DNA from: Dactylellina haptotyla
Taxonomy: Eukaryota; Ascomycota; Orbiliomycetes; Orbiliales; Orbiliaceae
DNA length: 64,000 nt
Direction of reading: 5' to 3'
Assembly (NCBI GenBank): GCA_031310005.1
Contig: CM062387.1
Location: 1,612,001 to 1,676,000, forward strand
The position numbers were made by a program, and so were the translations under genes. Shown one piece after another: positions 36,965 through 49,250 of this stretch (position 1 is its first letter; each line of letters begins with the position of its first letter). The notes below the pieces were generated by a model. That model made no database searches. It was given only the letters and a program-made list of their open reading frames with translations, and was not told where the DNA came from.

Positions 36965-37746
36965 CTCTGTGGACCTCGGGGCCGCAGGGGGCAGGGCGAA
37001 CGAATCGCAATAATTGTATATATATTAATATGGGATGCTATACAGCCCTGGTATGTATGTATAAATGCGCGTATTTACACCCGCATAAGGGGAAGGTAAG
37101 AATGGCGGTTCAACAGACCATCTCCATAGGCCGTTTCAGGCGAGGTACAAACGCGGGGCTGCTGCAAATCCCGAATCCCGTCAGCCTCGCCAGCTCGTGT
37201 GGTATTTTGTAGCTATCTGCGTTGCGCTTGCCGTGAGGCCCACCGATATCTGGAGACGCACGTGAGCGAAGCTGAACGGCCAGATTGAAGATAGCTGAGC
37301 GGCAGAGTAGCTGGCAGGGACGGATGAGTCTTCACCGAATACTCTGCCAGCCCCGGCCAGACATTAGTCACCCGGATCTCTGCGCTTTGGTGCACCGTTG
37401 ATGCTTATGAGAGAGCCAATTTGTATGCAATTTGTATGCGAGGGGCGCTGCGTTGTGGTGTTGTGGGAGGTGTGGCCTTTTGGTGGCAGCTTGGCGGCAG
37501 CGGTGCCCGCGTCATTGAAACGGGTAACAGACAGATAGCCTCAACCTCACCCGCAACATTAACGACCTTCCTGCAACCTCCTCGACCGGGCCCATCGCTG
37601 GAGACTCATCCCAGATCCCATCTGCCGCCTACCTGACGCCCTTATAACCGGCCTCATCTCCTCCGCTCGACCTCTCCAAGGGCCCAATTATCGATACTCA
37701 GGAGCACGCATACATCCTCCTCCTCCCCGCTATTTAATACCTCGCA
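36965..37746. other. Divergent promoter region (member B / SEC24)
   Basis: Holds both promoters and a CT-rich leader immediately before SEC24. A 40-bp stretch near 37340-37385 resembles one near 59265-59310. No gene is apparent. Confidence 0.5.
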
Positions 37747-40726
37747 ATGTCCGGCTATCCGCCACAGGACGACCCGTCCTCCCCTCTACCGACAGGTGCA
37801 GCTCCAGCTGGCCACGGTGGCCGTAAAACTCGTGCGTACGCTGCGCAACAGTATGATCTTGCTCAGGGCGCGAACTCGACTCTCGGACAGCCCGGCCATG
37901 GTGGATATCCTCCCGAGGCCAACTATGGTGGGGCAGGTGGCTATCAACCGGGTCCTGCTCCCGTACAGTCCTACGACCCCGGCCCGACCTATGGACAGAC
38001 CCAACCGGCACCTCAGTTCCAACCGCTGCTCCAGCAGCAGCCGCCAACCCCAGGGTATGGACAGCCCGCCTATGGGCAGCAACAAGGGCCTGCGTCGCCG
38101 GGATATGGTGATATGAGCGGTATTGCAAATCAAATGGGCAACATGTCGATAGGCGCACAACCTGCATATGGACAGCCAGCAGCAGCTGTAAGTCTTTTTT
38201 TTAGCAGAATCGAGCTTGCGAAGCTCGCTGTCGAGCCGGTTATTAACTTCTTTGATACACACAGGGCGCAGGTGGTCCTCCATCATCATTCCTCCAAACT
38301 ATCGACTTGATGCAGCCATTCAATGTGGCAGAGCTCGATGCGCCGCCACCAGCAATTAATCTTCCTCCTAATGTATATCTTGCCAAGAATCTCAATCATA
38401 GCTAGTATGAGGACCTGCCTGCTAACATAACCTGACTAGTCTTCTGTGACTCCGTCGCCGAATGCAAATTGCCCACCAACCTATATGCGATCTACCATCA
38501 ACGCAATACCGCACTCTCACAACATACTCAAGAAGTCCAAGCTTCCTTTCGCCCTCGTGATCCAACCATACACCTCGCTCCACGATGCAGAATCGCCCGT
38601 GCCCATCGTTACGGATACTGTCATATCACGATGCCGTCGATGCAGGTCCTACATCAATCCGTACGTCAGCTTCCTCGATCACGGCCACAGATGGCGTTGC
38701 AACTTGTGCAACCTCACCAACGACGTCCCTCAAGCCTTTGACTGGGATCACGTGAATCAGAAGCAGGCGGATAGATGGCAGAGAGCGGAATTGAACCATG
38801 CAGTCGTCGAGTTTGTGGCGCCACAGGAGTACATGGTGCGACCACCTCAACCGTTGGTCTATCTATTCCTCCTTGACGTTAGTTACGCTGCCGTCACCAG
38901 CGGACTCTTGGCCACCGCAGCTAGGACTATTTTGGAGAGCTTGGACAGGATACCAAATGAAGACAAGAGGACGAGACTTGGTTTCGTTTGTGTGGACTCC
39001 GCTCTACACTACTTCTCCATCAATGCGGAGACGAACGAGCCATCAATGCTTGTTGTTTCCGACTTGGAAGAGCCCTTCATGCCGGTGCCCACCGATCTTT
39101 TGGTTTCATTGTCTGCTTGCAGACAGGGTATCGAGACTCTCCTCTCCAAGCTCCAGGATATGTATTCGACGTCGACCAACTCGGCTTCTTGTATGGGAAG
39201 CGCCCTGAAGGCCGGTCATAAGCTCATCTCTTCCATCGGTGGAAAGATGATCGTCCTGACTGCGACTCTTCCTAACCTCGGAGCTGGCAAGCTCGAAATG
39301 CGTGAGGACAAGAAGCTACTCGGAACATCCAAGGAATCATCACTCCTCCAGACAGGCAATTCCTTCTACAAGTCCTTCGCCGTCGAATGCTCCAAATCTC
39401 AAGTCTCCGTCGACATGTTCCTCTTCTCATCCTCCTACCAAGACGTCGCCTCCCTTTCAAATCTCCCACGATACACCGGTGGCCAGACATACTTCTATCC
39501 AGGCTGGTCCGCCGCTCGCACCGAAGATGCGATCAAGTTCGCCAAAGAGTTCAGCGACCACCTTTCCGCCGAAATCGCTCTTGAGGCTGTCATGCGTGTC
39601 CGTGCGACCACCGGCCTACGAATGTCCACCTTTTACGGCAACTTTTTCAACCGCAGCAGCGACTTGTGCGCCTTCCCTGCCTTCCCAAGAGATCAAGGTT
39701 ACGTCGTGGAAGTGGCTATTGATGAAACCCTCACCAAGAACTTCGTCTGCTTCCAGACTGCTGTCTTGCACACCACTTGCAATGGCGAGAGGAGGATTCG
39801 CGTAATGACTTTGTCCTTACCGACCACGGGAAGCTTGTCGGAGATCTACGCCTCGGCCGATCCTGTCGCCATCACCACATTCTATTCCCACCGAGCAGTC
39901 GAAAAGGCGCTATCGAGCAGCTTGGAATCTGCACGTGAGGCTCTTTACTCTAAGCTTCAAGAGCTGCTCGTCTGCTACAAGAAGGAGCTTCATTCGACGC
40001 ATTCTGGAATGTCAGCCGGCCTCAGCTTCTGCAGTAACCTCAAAACCCTCCCCGTTCTCTTCCTCGCCTTGAGCAAACACGTTGGTCTCCGGAAATCGGC
40101 CCAGATACCATCCGATCTCCGATCGGCGGCTCTCTGCCTGCTCTCTACCCTGCCCGCCAGCCTCTTGACGCAGTATATCCACCCGAAGATGTATAGTTTG
40201 CACGACATGCCGGATGAATGCGGTTTACCCAACCCAGAGACGGGAGAAATCGTCCTCCCGCAGCCGATGAACCTCTGCTCAGAGCGACTGCAGCGTTACG
40301 GACTCTACCTCATCGATGACACGCAGAACCAGTTCCTGTGGGTCGGCCGAGACGCCATGCCGGAGCTCATCAGCGACGTGTTCGGACTCCCGTCCGTCGA
40401 GCACGTTAAAGTGGGTAAAACGACGTTGCAGGTAGTGGATAACGAGTTCAACGAGAAGGTTCGGAATGTGATCGATAAAAGCCGGAGTCATAAGGGTCGG
40501 ATGGTGGGAAGTATCACGGTGCCGAATTTGTATGTTGTCCGGGAGGATGGCGAGCCCAGCTTGAGGCTGTGGGCGCAAACATTGCTCGTGGAGGATAGAA
40601 GTGACGGTGGACCGGGGATGGGGCTGTGGTTGACCGGGTTGAGAGAGAAGGTAAGCGTTGCTTGATGAAGAGTCTCAACAGGACCTAAGCTAATCGTTGT
40701 GAATCGGATAGGTGAATTCATCTTAA
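37747..40726 (+). CDS. SEC24: COPII coat cargo-adaptor subunit Sec24
   Basis: Exons 37747-38187, 38265-38372, 38440-40650 and a five-codon last exon 40712-40726 give 924 residues, normal for Sec24. The first 170 residues are the usual Gly/Pro/Gln/Tyr-rich disordered arm. The zinc finger CRRC...CNLC lies at about 248-273, followed by the trunk ([15 protein letters not shown]), beta-sandwich, helical and gelsolin-like domains ([16 protein letters not shown]). In the COPII coat Sec24 pairs with Sec23 on Sar1-GTP at ER exit sites and binds export signals of cargo. Introns are 61-77 nt and in agreed phase. The tiny last exon (VNSS) is the least certain part; reading through would end in VSVA. Confidence 0.95.
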
Positions 40727-41283
40727 ATAAGCCCGCTCATAGGAGAGAAATTTAACGGCAGCTATGTCGTTTGTCGATAACGCTGTTTTTTTGAGAGGGT
40801 AATGTTATGCTCGGACTCCCCCCCCTTTTAGCATCAGCACCACTTTTCCGTCTTGACATAACATCATCAAACCCGATTCCTCATGCTTTACCCGTCTTTG
40901 TCCGAGGTCACAATAAAGCACATATTCTGTTGTTCCCTTCCGAGTCTCATCCGCACTTGCCATCTGTTTCTTTTGCTCTCGAAGCTTTAAAGTAATGTAG
41001 TCCTTTCTGTGAATAATTATCAAACATATCTTTGGAACAGACAAACCCATGCCATTCCATTACTAAGTGATGAAAAACGAATCCAACCAAAAAAGAATAT
41101 TATTGTCATTCTCATTAAAACCATTATAAACAGAGCTAGTAAGTAGTCTGGTAACTTGTTCTTCAACAAATCTAAGCTATATATAGAGCGTGTATGTATC
41201 CAATTTTTTGCCAAGTCTAGAGCACCCCAGGGCTTCAAAAGACTAAATATATATATTACACGACAAAGAACGGGTACCGCCGC
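40727..41283. other. Convergent intergenic spacer
   Basis: AT-rich 3' flanks of SEC24 and the NEP1/EMG1 gene; nothing else seen. Confidence 0.6.
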
Positions 41284-42326
41284 TCACAGAATATTCCAAC
41301 AGTCCTCCACCGAATGGCAGACTTTACTGCACGCCACGCTGGCGCTCAAACTGTAATTACTCACACCGATCTTCTCGTCCACCCACTCGTCCGCAAAGTC
41401 ATCCTTTCCCTTAGCCATTGCGCCGACAACGACGCACAAGCTCTCATCCTCGCCCAGGGCGTCAACGTACTCGCGCATGTTGCGCACGGGAGCGTCCCAG
41501 CTGAGCGTGATCTTGCGACAGTTGGGCGGGAGGTACTGCGTTACCGGGTTCTTGATGACCTTGAGCAGTTTCTCCGGGGAGGTGGTGGATCTGATGGAGA
41601 GCTTGTGGAGGAGTTGGACCATCAGGCCGGCGAAACGCTTGAAGGTACGTGGGATGCGGACCGTGGGGTTGACTTCTATGAGGACGCCTTTGGTGGATTG
41701 CACGTATACTTGCAGTTTTCCGGCTTTGTTGACGGGGGAGTCGAGGAGGGTTAGGAGGCACTGTTGGGTGGGTTTGGAAATACCCGGCGGACACAGCGAG
41801 TGTGGCCGCGCGTGGAAATTTATGTGAGAATTATGGTCTTCTTCCATGTTGAATGGAGGGTGTAAAGGGGTAGCAGAGCTTCTTTTTCTTCTTTTTCTTC
41901 AATTATATATTTTTCTTTTTATATTTCTATTCTGATATTCTTGTATTTTTATTGTATATATTTTTTTCGCTCGCTCTCACGGGGAAATGTTGGATTCCGC
42001 GCGGGTAAAGGAAGGAAGGTAGGGGCGGTACGAACCTGGTGTAGAATATCCGGTCGAGCATCCGAAATATCTCGATTCATCTTCTTGAGGACGCCAATAT
42101 GGTCGTCACTATTCAGCAGAACGTACTTCTCTCCAGCGCCGGGTCCGCTGCCCGTTGTGACCTTGTGCGTTTCCAGACACGCCTGCGCGAGGACGACAAT
42201 GAGTCGCTTCGTGGATTTGTCCGAGGAAGGGATCGGCGTGGCGGCCGTGGCGACGGTCGAAGGCAACGGCGGCGGGCAGGATTGCGTGCGAGGACGCTTC
42301 TTGAGGGGCTCGGATGGAGAGGACAT
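41284..42326 (-). CDS. EMG1: 18S rRNA pseudouridine N1-methyltransferase Nep1/Emg1
   Basis: Exons 42036-42326 and 41284-41760 give 255 residues, as in yeast (252). The start is Ser/Pro/Lys-rich with [16 protein letters not shown], then [26 protein letters not shown]. The second exon begins [16 protein letters not shown] and ends [26 protein letters not shown], all hallmarks of this SPOUT-fold enzyme. It methylates the hypermodified pseudouridine of 18S rRNA in the nucleolus and is needed for 40S assembly. The 275-nt intron is long for this window and starts with GTTCGT, an unusual donor. Splicing at CCCAACAG gives a perfect family match across the joint. Confidence 0.95.
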
Positions 42327-42954
42327 TTCGAGAAGGGAAAGGGAGGGAGTGTATAATGCCTGGGTGGGTTATGAGAGGTTGATATGAGGTTGGTCGTGTG
42401 AGGAGAGGAAGGTTTGGGAGTGTGAGGAATTTTCGAGGTTGTTGGTCGACGGGCGAAATGTTGGCTGGCGTTTCGTGAGCAATGCCAAGCCCGGCCAACC
42501 CGCAGAGACAATACCACACCCGCAACACACATCTGGATATCTGGCACAGGGTCCTGTTGGACGGGGTCAATGGCTGCGCGTTTGCATCAGTTATAAAATG
42601 TTATATGATAACTTAAATAGAACCGACCTTGTTACTAGCAGTGTTTTAACTATGGAGTGGCTTCTTTGCCACAAACAAAGTGCTACTAAGCCGTTGAAGG
42701 CGGTAATTTTATTATAGTATCTGGATCCATGGATATATCCATAACTGTTCGCTCTGTAGATCTGTGTCCTTATCCTATCCTATATATACGACGATTCTTC
42801 AGCTTTAATGACTATCAGAATTAATTGTGAAATATTCTGCATTATATTTATTCCACACGATTTCTACAAATTAAAGATTTCTGAAAAGAAGTATTTCAAA
42901 TATCTGTATATTTTAAGGAGGTATTTTTTTTAAAAAGAGTCCCTCACAGATATC
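42327..42954. other. Divergent promoter region
   Basis: Between the NEP1/EMG1 gene and the secreted protein gene; AT-rich toward the latter. No other feature seen. Confidence 0.55.
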
Positions 42955-43900
42955 ATGGTGACCTGTAAACCCTTTTCAACATATGCATGGGTCTACACCA
43001 GCCAGATCCTATTAAGTCTATTCGCACCCGTTACATCCTCCCCCTTCAAAGAAATACCCACAATACCATACACTCCCCATACTGGAACCGCGGTCTCTGC
43101 AACCTCATCAAACAAACGTGACAATTCACTAGGCTTATCTAACCCACATTTCTCCGGCAATGGTGGATACCGAGTAAGATGCGCGACGAGATTCTTCGTA
43201 TTAAGTATCCAGCCTCGGGATGTCCCTGGCGTCATACAACGCAGTGATTTCCCTAATTGGAACAGCTCCGATTACAACCAGTCAGACGAATATGACCCCG
43301 ACTTAGACACTCCAAGAGATGTAATCGAACTTAATCAGAGCGGGTGCATAAGGGATTGCAGATGCTCAGAGGAAGGCGTCTTGCTGTCTCGGGGTACCTG
43401 GTGTAGTGGCGGGCGCGGGGGACCCAGGGCTCAGTGTATTTGGGTTTACGGTTCGTTTCTACCTTTTATTATCGACTTTTGTGGCTTCTTTCTAAGAATT
43501 TGATACATAGAGTTATGGTATGCTGAAACTGATGCTATTCATTATAGGTTGTTACTGTTACGCAGAAATCACGAACGCGAAGACGAATACAAAAATAAGT
43601 GGGATCAAGCTTAAAGCTCAGGAGCGAGAAACGGATGAACAACGTTTCGCCAGAATCGAAGAGTATTTTTCTAGATCTGACGGTGCCTTCAAGTACAATC
43701 CTACGTCTGGGAGGAGAAGAGTCAATGTTGCATCTACGAAAGAGCCATATTATCTTGAGGGGCCGGGAAACGGAGATTCGTGGGGTTGGCTTAGGGGTCT
43801 AACAGGCTTGAGGAGACTTACTGATGGCTCGAGCAAGATTGCAAAACGAGAGGAGGAAGGAGAGGAGGATGATGATGATAATGAAGGCGGTTCTAATTAG
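42955..43900 (+). CDS. Cysteine-rich secreted protein, unknown function
   Basis: Exons 42955-43450 and 43548-43900 give 282 residues. A signal peptide ends around VTSSP. A Cys cluster spans the splice joint (CIRDCRCSEEG ... TWCSGG ... CIWVYGCYCYAE), giving eight Cys in about 55 residues plus one near CATRFF. The rest is polar, with Kex2-like SNKR and IAKR sites and an Asp/Glu-rich end. The donor GTTCGT is unusual but the acceptor CATTATAG and the phase are good. It has the look of a secreted effector or wall protein; I recognise no family. It has no clear tie to the neighbouring housekeeping or catabolic genes. Confidence 0.72.
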
Positions 43901-44092
43901 AACAGAGCCTTCTGACCAGGAGACTTATACGCCAAAGCGTAGCTTTTAGAGACTTAATTTAACATATACCCATTCTGTTAACTAGAAAAGATCATAAACA
44001 TAGAGAATTAAGAGCAGGTTCTGAAAAGAGATCAAAAACCATTCATAACAAAGCTTTACGGTAGAGAACAATATTAATTTTGAAGAACCCCC

Positions 44093-46050
44093 CTACTCCT
44101 CCCTTGGCCATGGCATCTCCACGAACAACAAAGGCGCATGTTGTTGACTCGCATGAGTATCCGTCTCCCCAAACCCTCCGCTCACCTGTGATCGCGCAAT
44201 AGTCGCTTTGAACGCCATTGCTGGATCCCAGAACATCGTAATAACAATATCCTTTAAGCTAATGTTGTATAACTTGGCAATCTTCTCCTTGGTCAAAATC
44301 CCCGAGTTCTTGACTTTTTCATACAGAACTCTGTCACTAAACATGACGTCTAGGGTGAGTTCATAAGGACCCGAATTCTTAGACCGCAGAACAGAGGCTA
44401 TATCTCCGAGATAACAGGTCCCTGCTGGTGGTGGCGGGTTGAGAGGATATCTTGTGAGCGCCTTTGGAGGAACGAGCTTAAGTGGGGCCTTTGGCGGGCC
44501 GGCGAGAGGTCCTACAGATAAGAAAAGATTAGCTTTATAAATAGAATTTAAATAACCTCTGAAGTATCTAACATACCAACTTGGACGAACGTATTCGATC
44601 CCATGACATCGATGACTTTATATGGGAACAACCTAACCGGATCAACGTTCTTCATGATGTGATAAACGCAGAACTCTGCTAAAGGACCTAGCGGGATCTC
44701 TGTAGGCGTCACCGGCCAAGCGAAATTACCAGCGGTAGCCAGCTGCCCGGAATACGGCGCATGCGTAAACCCGAACTTTGTAACCTGCGCGACCAGGTCC
44801 GCTTGTTTTTGCGTCGCAGCCTTCGCTTGCCCGCAGATGCACACTTCCTTTGGCATGCGGGTATCCGGCTCCAAGGCGCCCATAACGCCGTTTACACCGT
44901 ACCTGTGTATCTTCAGTTCGTACGGGAAGTCCATCCGGTCTTTAACCATCGATTCGATCCAGGCGATCCAGCTGTCGAGCTGCGAGAGGAGGATCGGATC
45001 GCGGAGTCCACCGAGGAAGATGGTGTGGTATCCGTCTATCTTGGCACCCTCGAGTTTAACAGTATACTCTCCCTCGGGTTCAGGTTTGAAAACCGCGCCG
45101 CGGACTCTGACGGTACGCTCGTCGAGTTGTTCGAATTTCGCGTCATTGAGGTGGAGTTTACCACCCGGGCCGGAGAGGATGTCCGGACGCGTCTTTTCAT
45201 AGAGGAAGTGAGAGGCAACGGATGTAACGGTCATTTTTGCGCCTTCAGAAAGGGGACAAATGTCGAAGTGGTCGCGGCGCATGACCGCGAGGGCTTCGCG
45301 GGATTTCGGGATGGCACATTGGGCACCGCATTCCATCAGTTTGCCCATAGCAAAGTTCAATCCTGAAGAATTCACGATACTTCAGTATAAACTTTATTCC
45401 CAAAAAATTGGCAAAAGTAGATTATTGCACTCACCCATATCGGTATATCCCTTATAATAACAGTATGCTGCATACGGTGATGGATCATACGCGCGTCCGC
45501 TGATGATGATATCGAACCCAGGATTCTCAGTCATAGCCTTAATAAACGGCTCGACACCCATCTGGGCGACCACGCGGGTAGCGTCATCGATATCTTTCTC
45601 CTTGAGTTCAGGTACTCCGCCTCCACAGGGGCCGATAAGTCCATCCTTCAACTTTTGCTTGATCAGATCCTTCGAGATTTCTGCATATATCCCTATGGCT
45701 TTCATTGGGCGGTATCCGTTCTTCTGCACAATGTCCTGAATCATCTCGAGCGCGAACTCGACGAATGCATCCTCGCCGTCGCCGCCCCAGCTGCTGATTA
45801 TAACATGGACGTTGTGCGTATGGCAGGCTTTGACTACTGTTTCGAGATCTTTGTAGAGCGATTCCCTGGAGACGCTAGTCTTGCCGAGCGCAAGGCGACC
45901 AGGTCCGCTGTCCGTAGAGCCGCCATCGCAGATAATAGCGTCGACTCCGCTTTCGACGGTGTCCCAGAAGATTTGCTGGCTGAAGCTCTGGCCAAATTGG
46001 CCGATTGGTGTGAAGATTCTAAGCTCGTCTGTTGTTTTTGAAGGCGACAT
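44093..46050 (-). CDS. DUF1446/AtuA-like protein with C-terminal AtuA domain
   Basis: Exons 45435-46050, 44577-45362 and 44093-44511 give 606 residues, the normal length of the fungal two-domain form. The N-terminal DUF1446 domain shows CDGGSTDSGPGRLALGK near 40 and SGRAYDPSPYAAY near 195, both family signatures. GLNFAMGKLMECGAQC opens exon 2. The last exon carries the smaller C-terminal domain. Relatives of bacterial AtuA take part in acyclic terpene (citronellol/geraniol) use, but the exact reaction of fungal members is not settled. It is divergent from the aldolase gene, sharing a 1.2 kb promoter region, and heads the putative catabolic cluster. Confidence 0.9.
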
Positions 46051-47223
46051 TTTGGTTTCTTTGTAACGAAAAGAAGTATGATATTAATTTCAAGGAATGA
46101 GAGTGGCTGATTGGATCGAAACTGTCTGCAGCTTGGCGCAAGCTGCGATCTATATATACAGTTCTGGCGTCTTCAACCCAAAAGGTTTAGAAAATGGTGA
46201 AGTCGGAGGAATGAATAAATATCGGTCGAGATCGGATATCAAGGTCGTAATTTCGGCTCCGTGAAAATGCTCCTATTCCCTATATCCTTCGTATCGTCGT
46301 ATAGATCGAGAGGGGGTACATGCGCCTTTGATGGATAGAAGGGCTAGCAACGTTAACCCCGCGTGGAAACTCTCAATGACGTCCAAGGAGAAGTTGGAAT
46401 ACTCCCCGTCGATGTGAGAACTGTCCGTCCAGATAGGAGGCGGGAATGAGGGGTATTCCGGAGAGCTCGATAACAAATTCGCAGCATATATTAACTCAGA
46501 GCTGTGTTGCGCAGAGTTGGATTGCCCGATTTGGGAACCGGCTCCGCTTTGGGATTCCGAGTCGGCATCTGTGCAACACTTGCCAATTGCTCGCCTCTAA
46601 CTGGCTGAGCAGTATTGCGACTCCGCAATGGCCACCCCGCAATCCGCATTTCCTTCCACACCCCTTCAAGACCCTGCAATGTAATTGAGGACGTATGGAA
46701 TATTCAAAACCTACAGCATTTCCTGGCTCGCATGGCTGCTGCCTGCAGGGAGCTTCTCCAGATCCTCCACCTTTCCACTATCAGGTGACCCTGGTCTCAT
46801 TCGCCCACCTTTGGAGCCGAATGAGCCGTGGAAATTGATAAAAAGCTAAACTTTCACTGAGACAGGTCCTCACACTAGTCTCGAACCGTCGCGACAATGA
46901 ACTGCCTTCGAAGCTTTTGGTTCAAAAGGCGGGGTGTGGGGAGTACCCAACCGAGGCATTCGGGCAACTTTTAAGGCCCAAGAATGCTAATGTTCCGTAG
47001 ACGTCGAAAATATGGAATAAAAAGCGCGGCTTAAATTGATCTTGAGTATTTATGGACCGATTCTAACTTCTAGAAATACGAATCTTAATTCCTTTAACTA
47101 CCCTTCACGCCCATCGAATTGTTAACTATTCAATCAAACAATCAACAACCTCTATTCCAAAACTCCCTTTGAATTATTCAAGTCTTTTTTACAGAAGTTT
47201 GCGTCGACGAAATATTCGCAAAA
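46051..47223. other. Bidirectional promoter of the DUF1446 and aldolase genes
   Basis: 1.2 kb of unique sequence with three CGGCTCC-type words (46254-46261, 46539-46546, and reversed at 46813-46819), which might bind a zinc-cluster regulator. No gene seen. Confidence 0.5.
46151..46158 (-). promoter_or_regulatory. TATA-box candidate for the DUF1446 gene
   Basis: TATATATA about 100 nt upstream of the start codon. Confidence 0.5.
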
Positions 47224-48296
47224 ATGGCCCCGAGTTCAGTTGCCGTCCTCAATCCCGTAGAAGAGTTGGCCAAGGAGCCACAAGTTCGGCCGAAGATGGA
47301 GGAAAACGAAGCCGTCAAAATGCCTACCTTCGCCGACTTTGGGCCCCCGAAATTCGAGGACCCTTATAAGGCGCGAGAATACTTCAAAGGGCGTCTTGCC
47401 CTTGCGTTTCGTATTTTCGCAAAGTACGGATACGACGAAGGTGTCGCTGGCCATATTACCTACAGAGTCCGTTCAACCCAGCACAAAAACTGCGTTTGTT
47501 CGCTTCAATGTGCAAATCAGCTAAAATTCAACGTTAAATGCGTAGGACCCCGTCGACCCAACATCGTTCTGGGTCAACCCATTCGGCGTCGCATGGCCGA
47601 CTCTAACTGCCGACGACCTCATCCTTGTCAACCACGAAGGTAAAGTTATCGATGGTGGAAGAGTCCGCCTTCTCAACGCGGCCGGTAAGTAATTTATTTC
47701 CAAATCTTCTAAAATTACCTTTCTATAATTTATCCCTATTTTTTGGCAAAGGCGACTAACTTTGAGAAATAGCATATATGATCCACCATGCTGTTCACGA
47801 AGCCCGTCCGGACGTCATGTGTGTCGCACACTCCCATTCGCTCTACGGTCGTGCCTTCTGCGCGCTAGGCCGCAATCTCGACATCATAACCCAGGATTCC
47901 TGCGCCTTCTACAACGATATCGCGCTATACAACCAATTCAAGGGCACGGTCCTCGCCGCCGAGGAAGGCAGACAAATTGCCACAGCGCTGGGCAATAAAA
48001 AAGCTGCGCTCCTACAAAATCATGGCCTGTTGACCTGTGGAAAGACGGTGGAGAGCACCGTCTTCTGGTTTATGAGCTTGGAGAAATCCTGCCATGCCCA
48101 ATTGTTGGCTGATGCAGCTGCTGCGGGTAGAGGTGGCGCGACAGTGAAGATTGATGATGAAGATGCGTTGGAGACTTACAAGACCGTTGGAAGCGAGTTG
48201 GCGGGTTGGTTCAGTGCGAAGCCTGTGTTTGATATGATGGAGCATGATAGTAAGCCTGGTTCGCACTTTTGGTGCTACAAGACTAGGTCATCTTAG
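47224..48296 (+). CDS. Class II aldolase/adducin-domain enzyme
   Basis: Exons 47224-47466, 47546-47684 and 47773-48296 give about 301 residues, typical of fungal members. [22 protein letters not shown] crosses the first splice. [22 protein letters not shown] and [25 protein letters not shown] follow. Metal ligands are the AHSHS pair (about H147 and H149) and NHGLL (about H211). The family contains zinc-dependent aldolases and epimerases and also decarboxylase-like members in fungi; the substrate cannot be read here. The first donor is GTCCGT, weak, but the joint is a perfect family match. The last codons are uncertain because a GTAAGC donor lies near the end (EHD|S). Confidence 0.88.
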
Positions 48297-49250
48297 TAGA
48301 TTTGTAGTGCGAATTCCTGATGTATCTTTATTAGCAACGAGGGCTTCATTGTATCTAATTTGTATGACATATACGGTGAATTCTATTTCTAAAATATATT
48401 TAAATATCAACAACCCAGCTCTTCTTTCTACCTGTGACAAAACTGTGGCAAAGTGCGCTAGGTTTACATATCCATGCTATCAAAATTAGGCAGATAAATC
48501 AACATTAAGACGTCAATTTTCACAACCGGTTCAATTATTATATCCTTTGTATTGTGAGGTCTAAGTCGAAGCAGACGGCCACTGAACATGCCAAGATCTG
48601 TGGGTCGTCCCAAACGGGAACGCCATACCCAACCCGAATACGAAAGAATACGAAATTCGGATAAAAAACCACAACTTCAGCTACCCGCAAGCCGAGCTTC
48701 TAACTCCCCAAACATGTGCTTTACTGAATTACCTAGGCTCGAACCCATTACTCTCCTCTAAAAATCTCCGTCGACGTTGAATTTTCGGTTCTAGAAATAT
48801 CGGATCGGACGCTTAAATTTTTGGCGGCTCATAATCTTCTAGCGACGGCCCCGGTGCCCAGGCCGAACAGCCCTTCGCAGAGCCTCATATATCGAAACTC
48901 TGTGACCCTGCCAACCCCTCGTGGAGGATTCGCTAATCGATATTGGCATTCCTAGCGATTGTGTCCCTGCATTTGGATACGGGGTTTGCGAGAGCCTCAT
49001 TCCGATATCGCGAAGGTGTTTATTTCCGTAAAGCGGTCTCGCGACACTGAAACTGTACGGCTGTAGCGTGGTATATATAACATCTTAAACCTACCTATCC
49101 AGCTTTCAAATATCTCAGAGCTTATTTTTCGTAGTTTGGTTACACCTTCGAGACTATAGCGTTATAAGACTGATCATCTGTCACGATATTAAACAATCAA
49201 AAAATCAATATTATCCGAGACCGCGAGATATCGATATACTATATTTCAAA
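48297..49250. other. Intergenic; promoter of the cyclase gene
   Basis: Sequence rich in GATATCG-like words (three between 48999 and 49234). No coding frame seen. Confidence 0.5.
49072..49080 (+). promoter_or_regulatory. TATA-box candidate for the cyclase gene
   Basis: TATATATAA about 170 nt before the start codon. Confidence 0.5.

Noticed and set aside
41314-41754. Plus-strand 146-codon frame
   Set aside because: Antisense shadow of NEP1/EMG1 exon 2.
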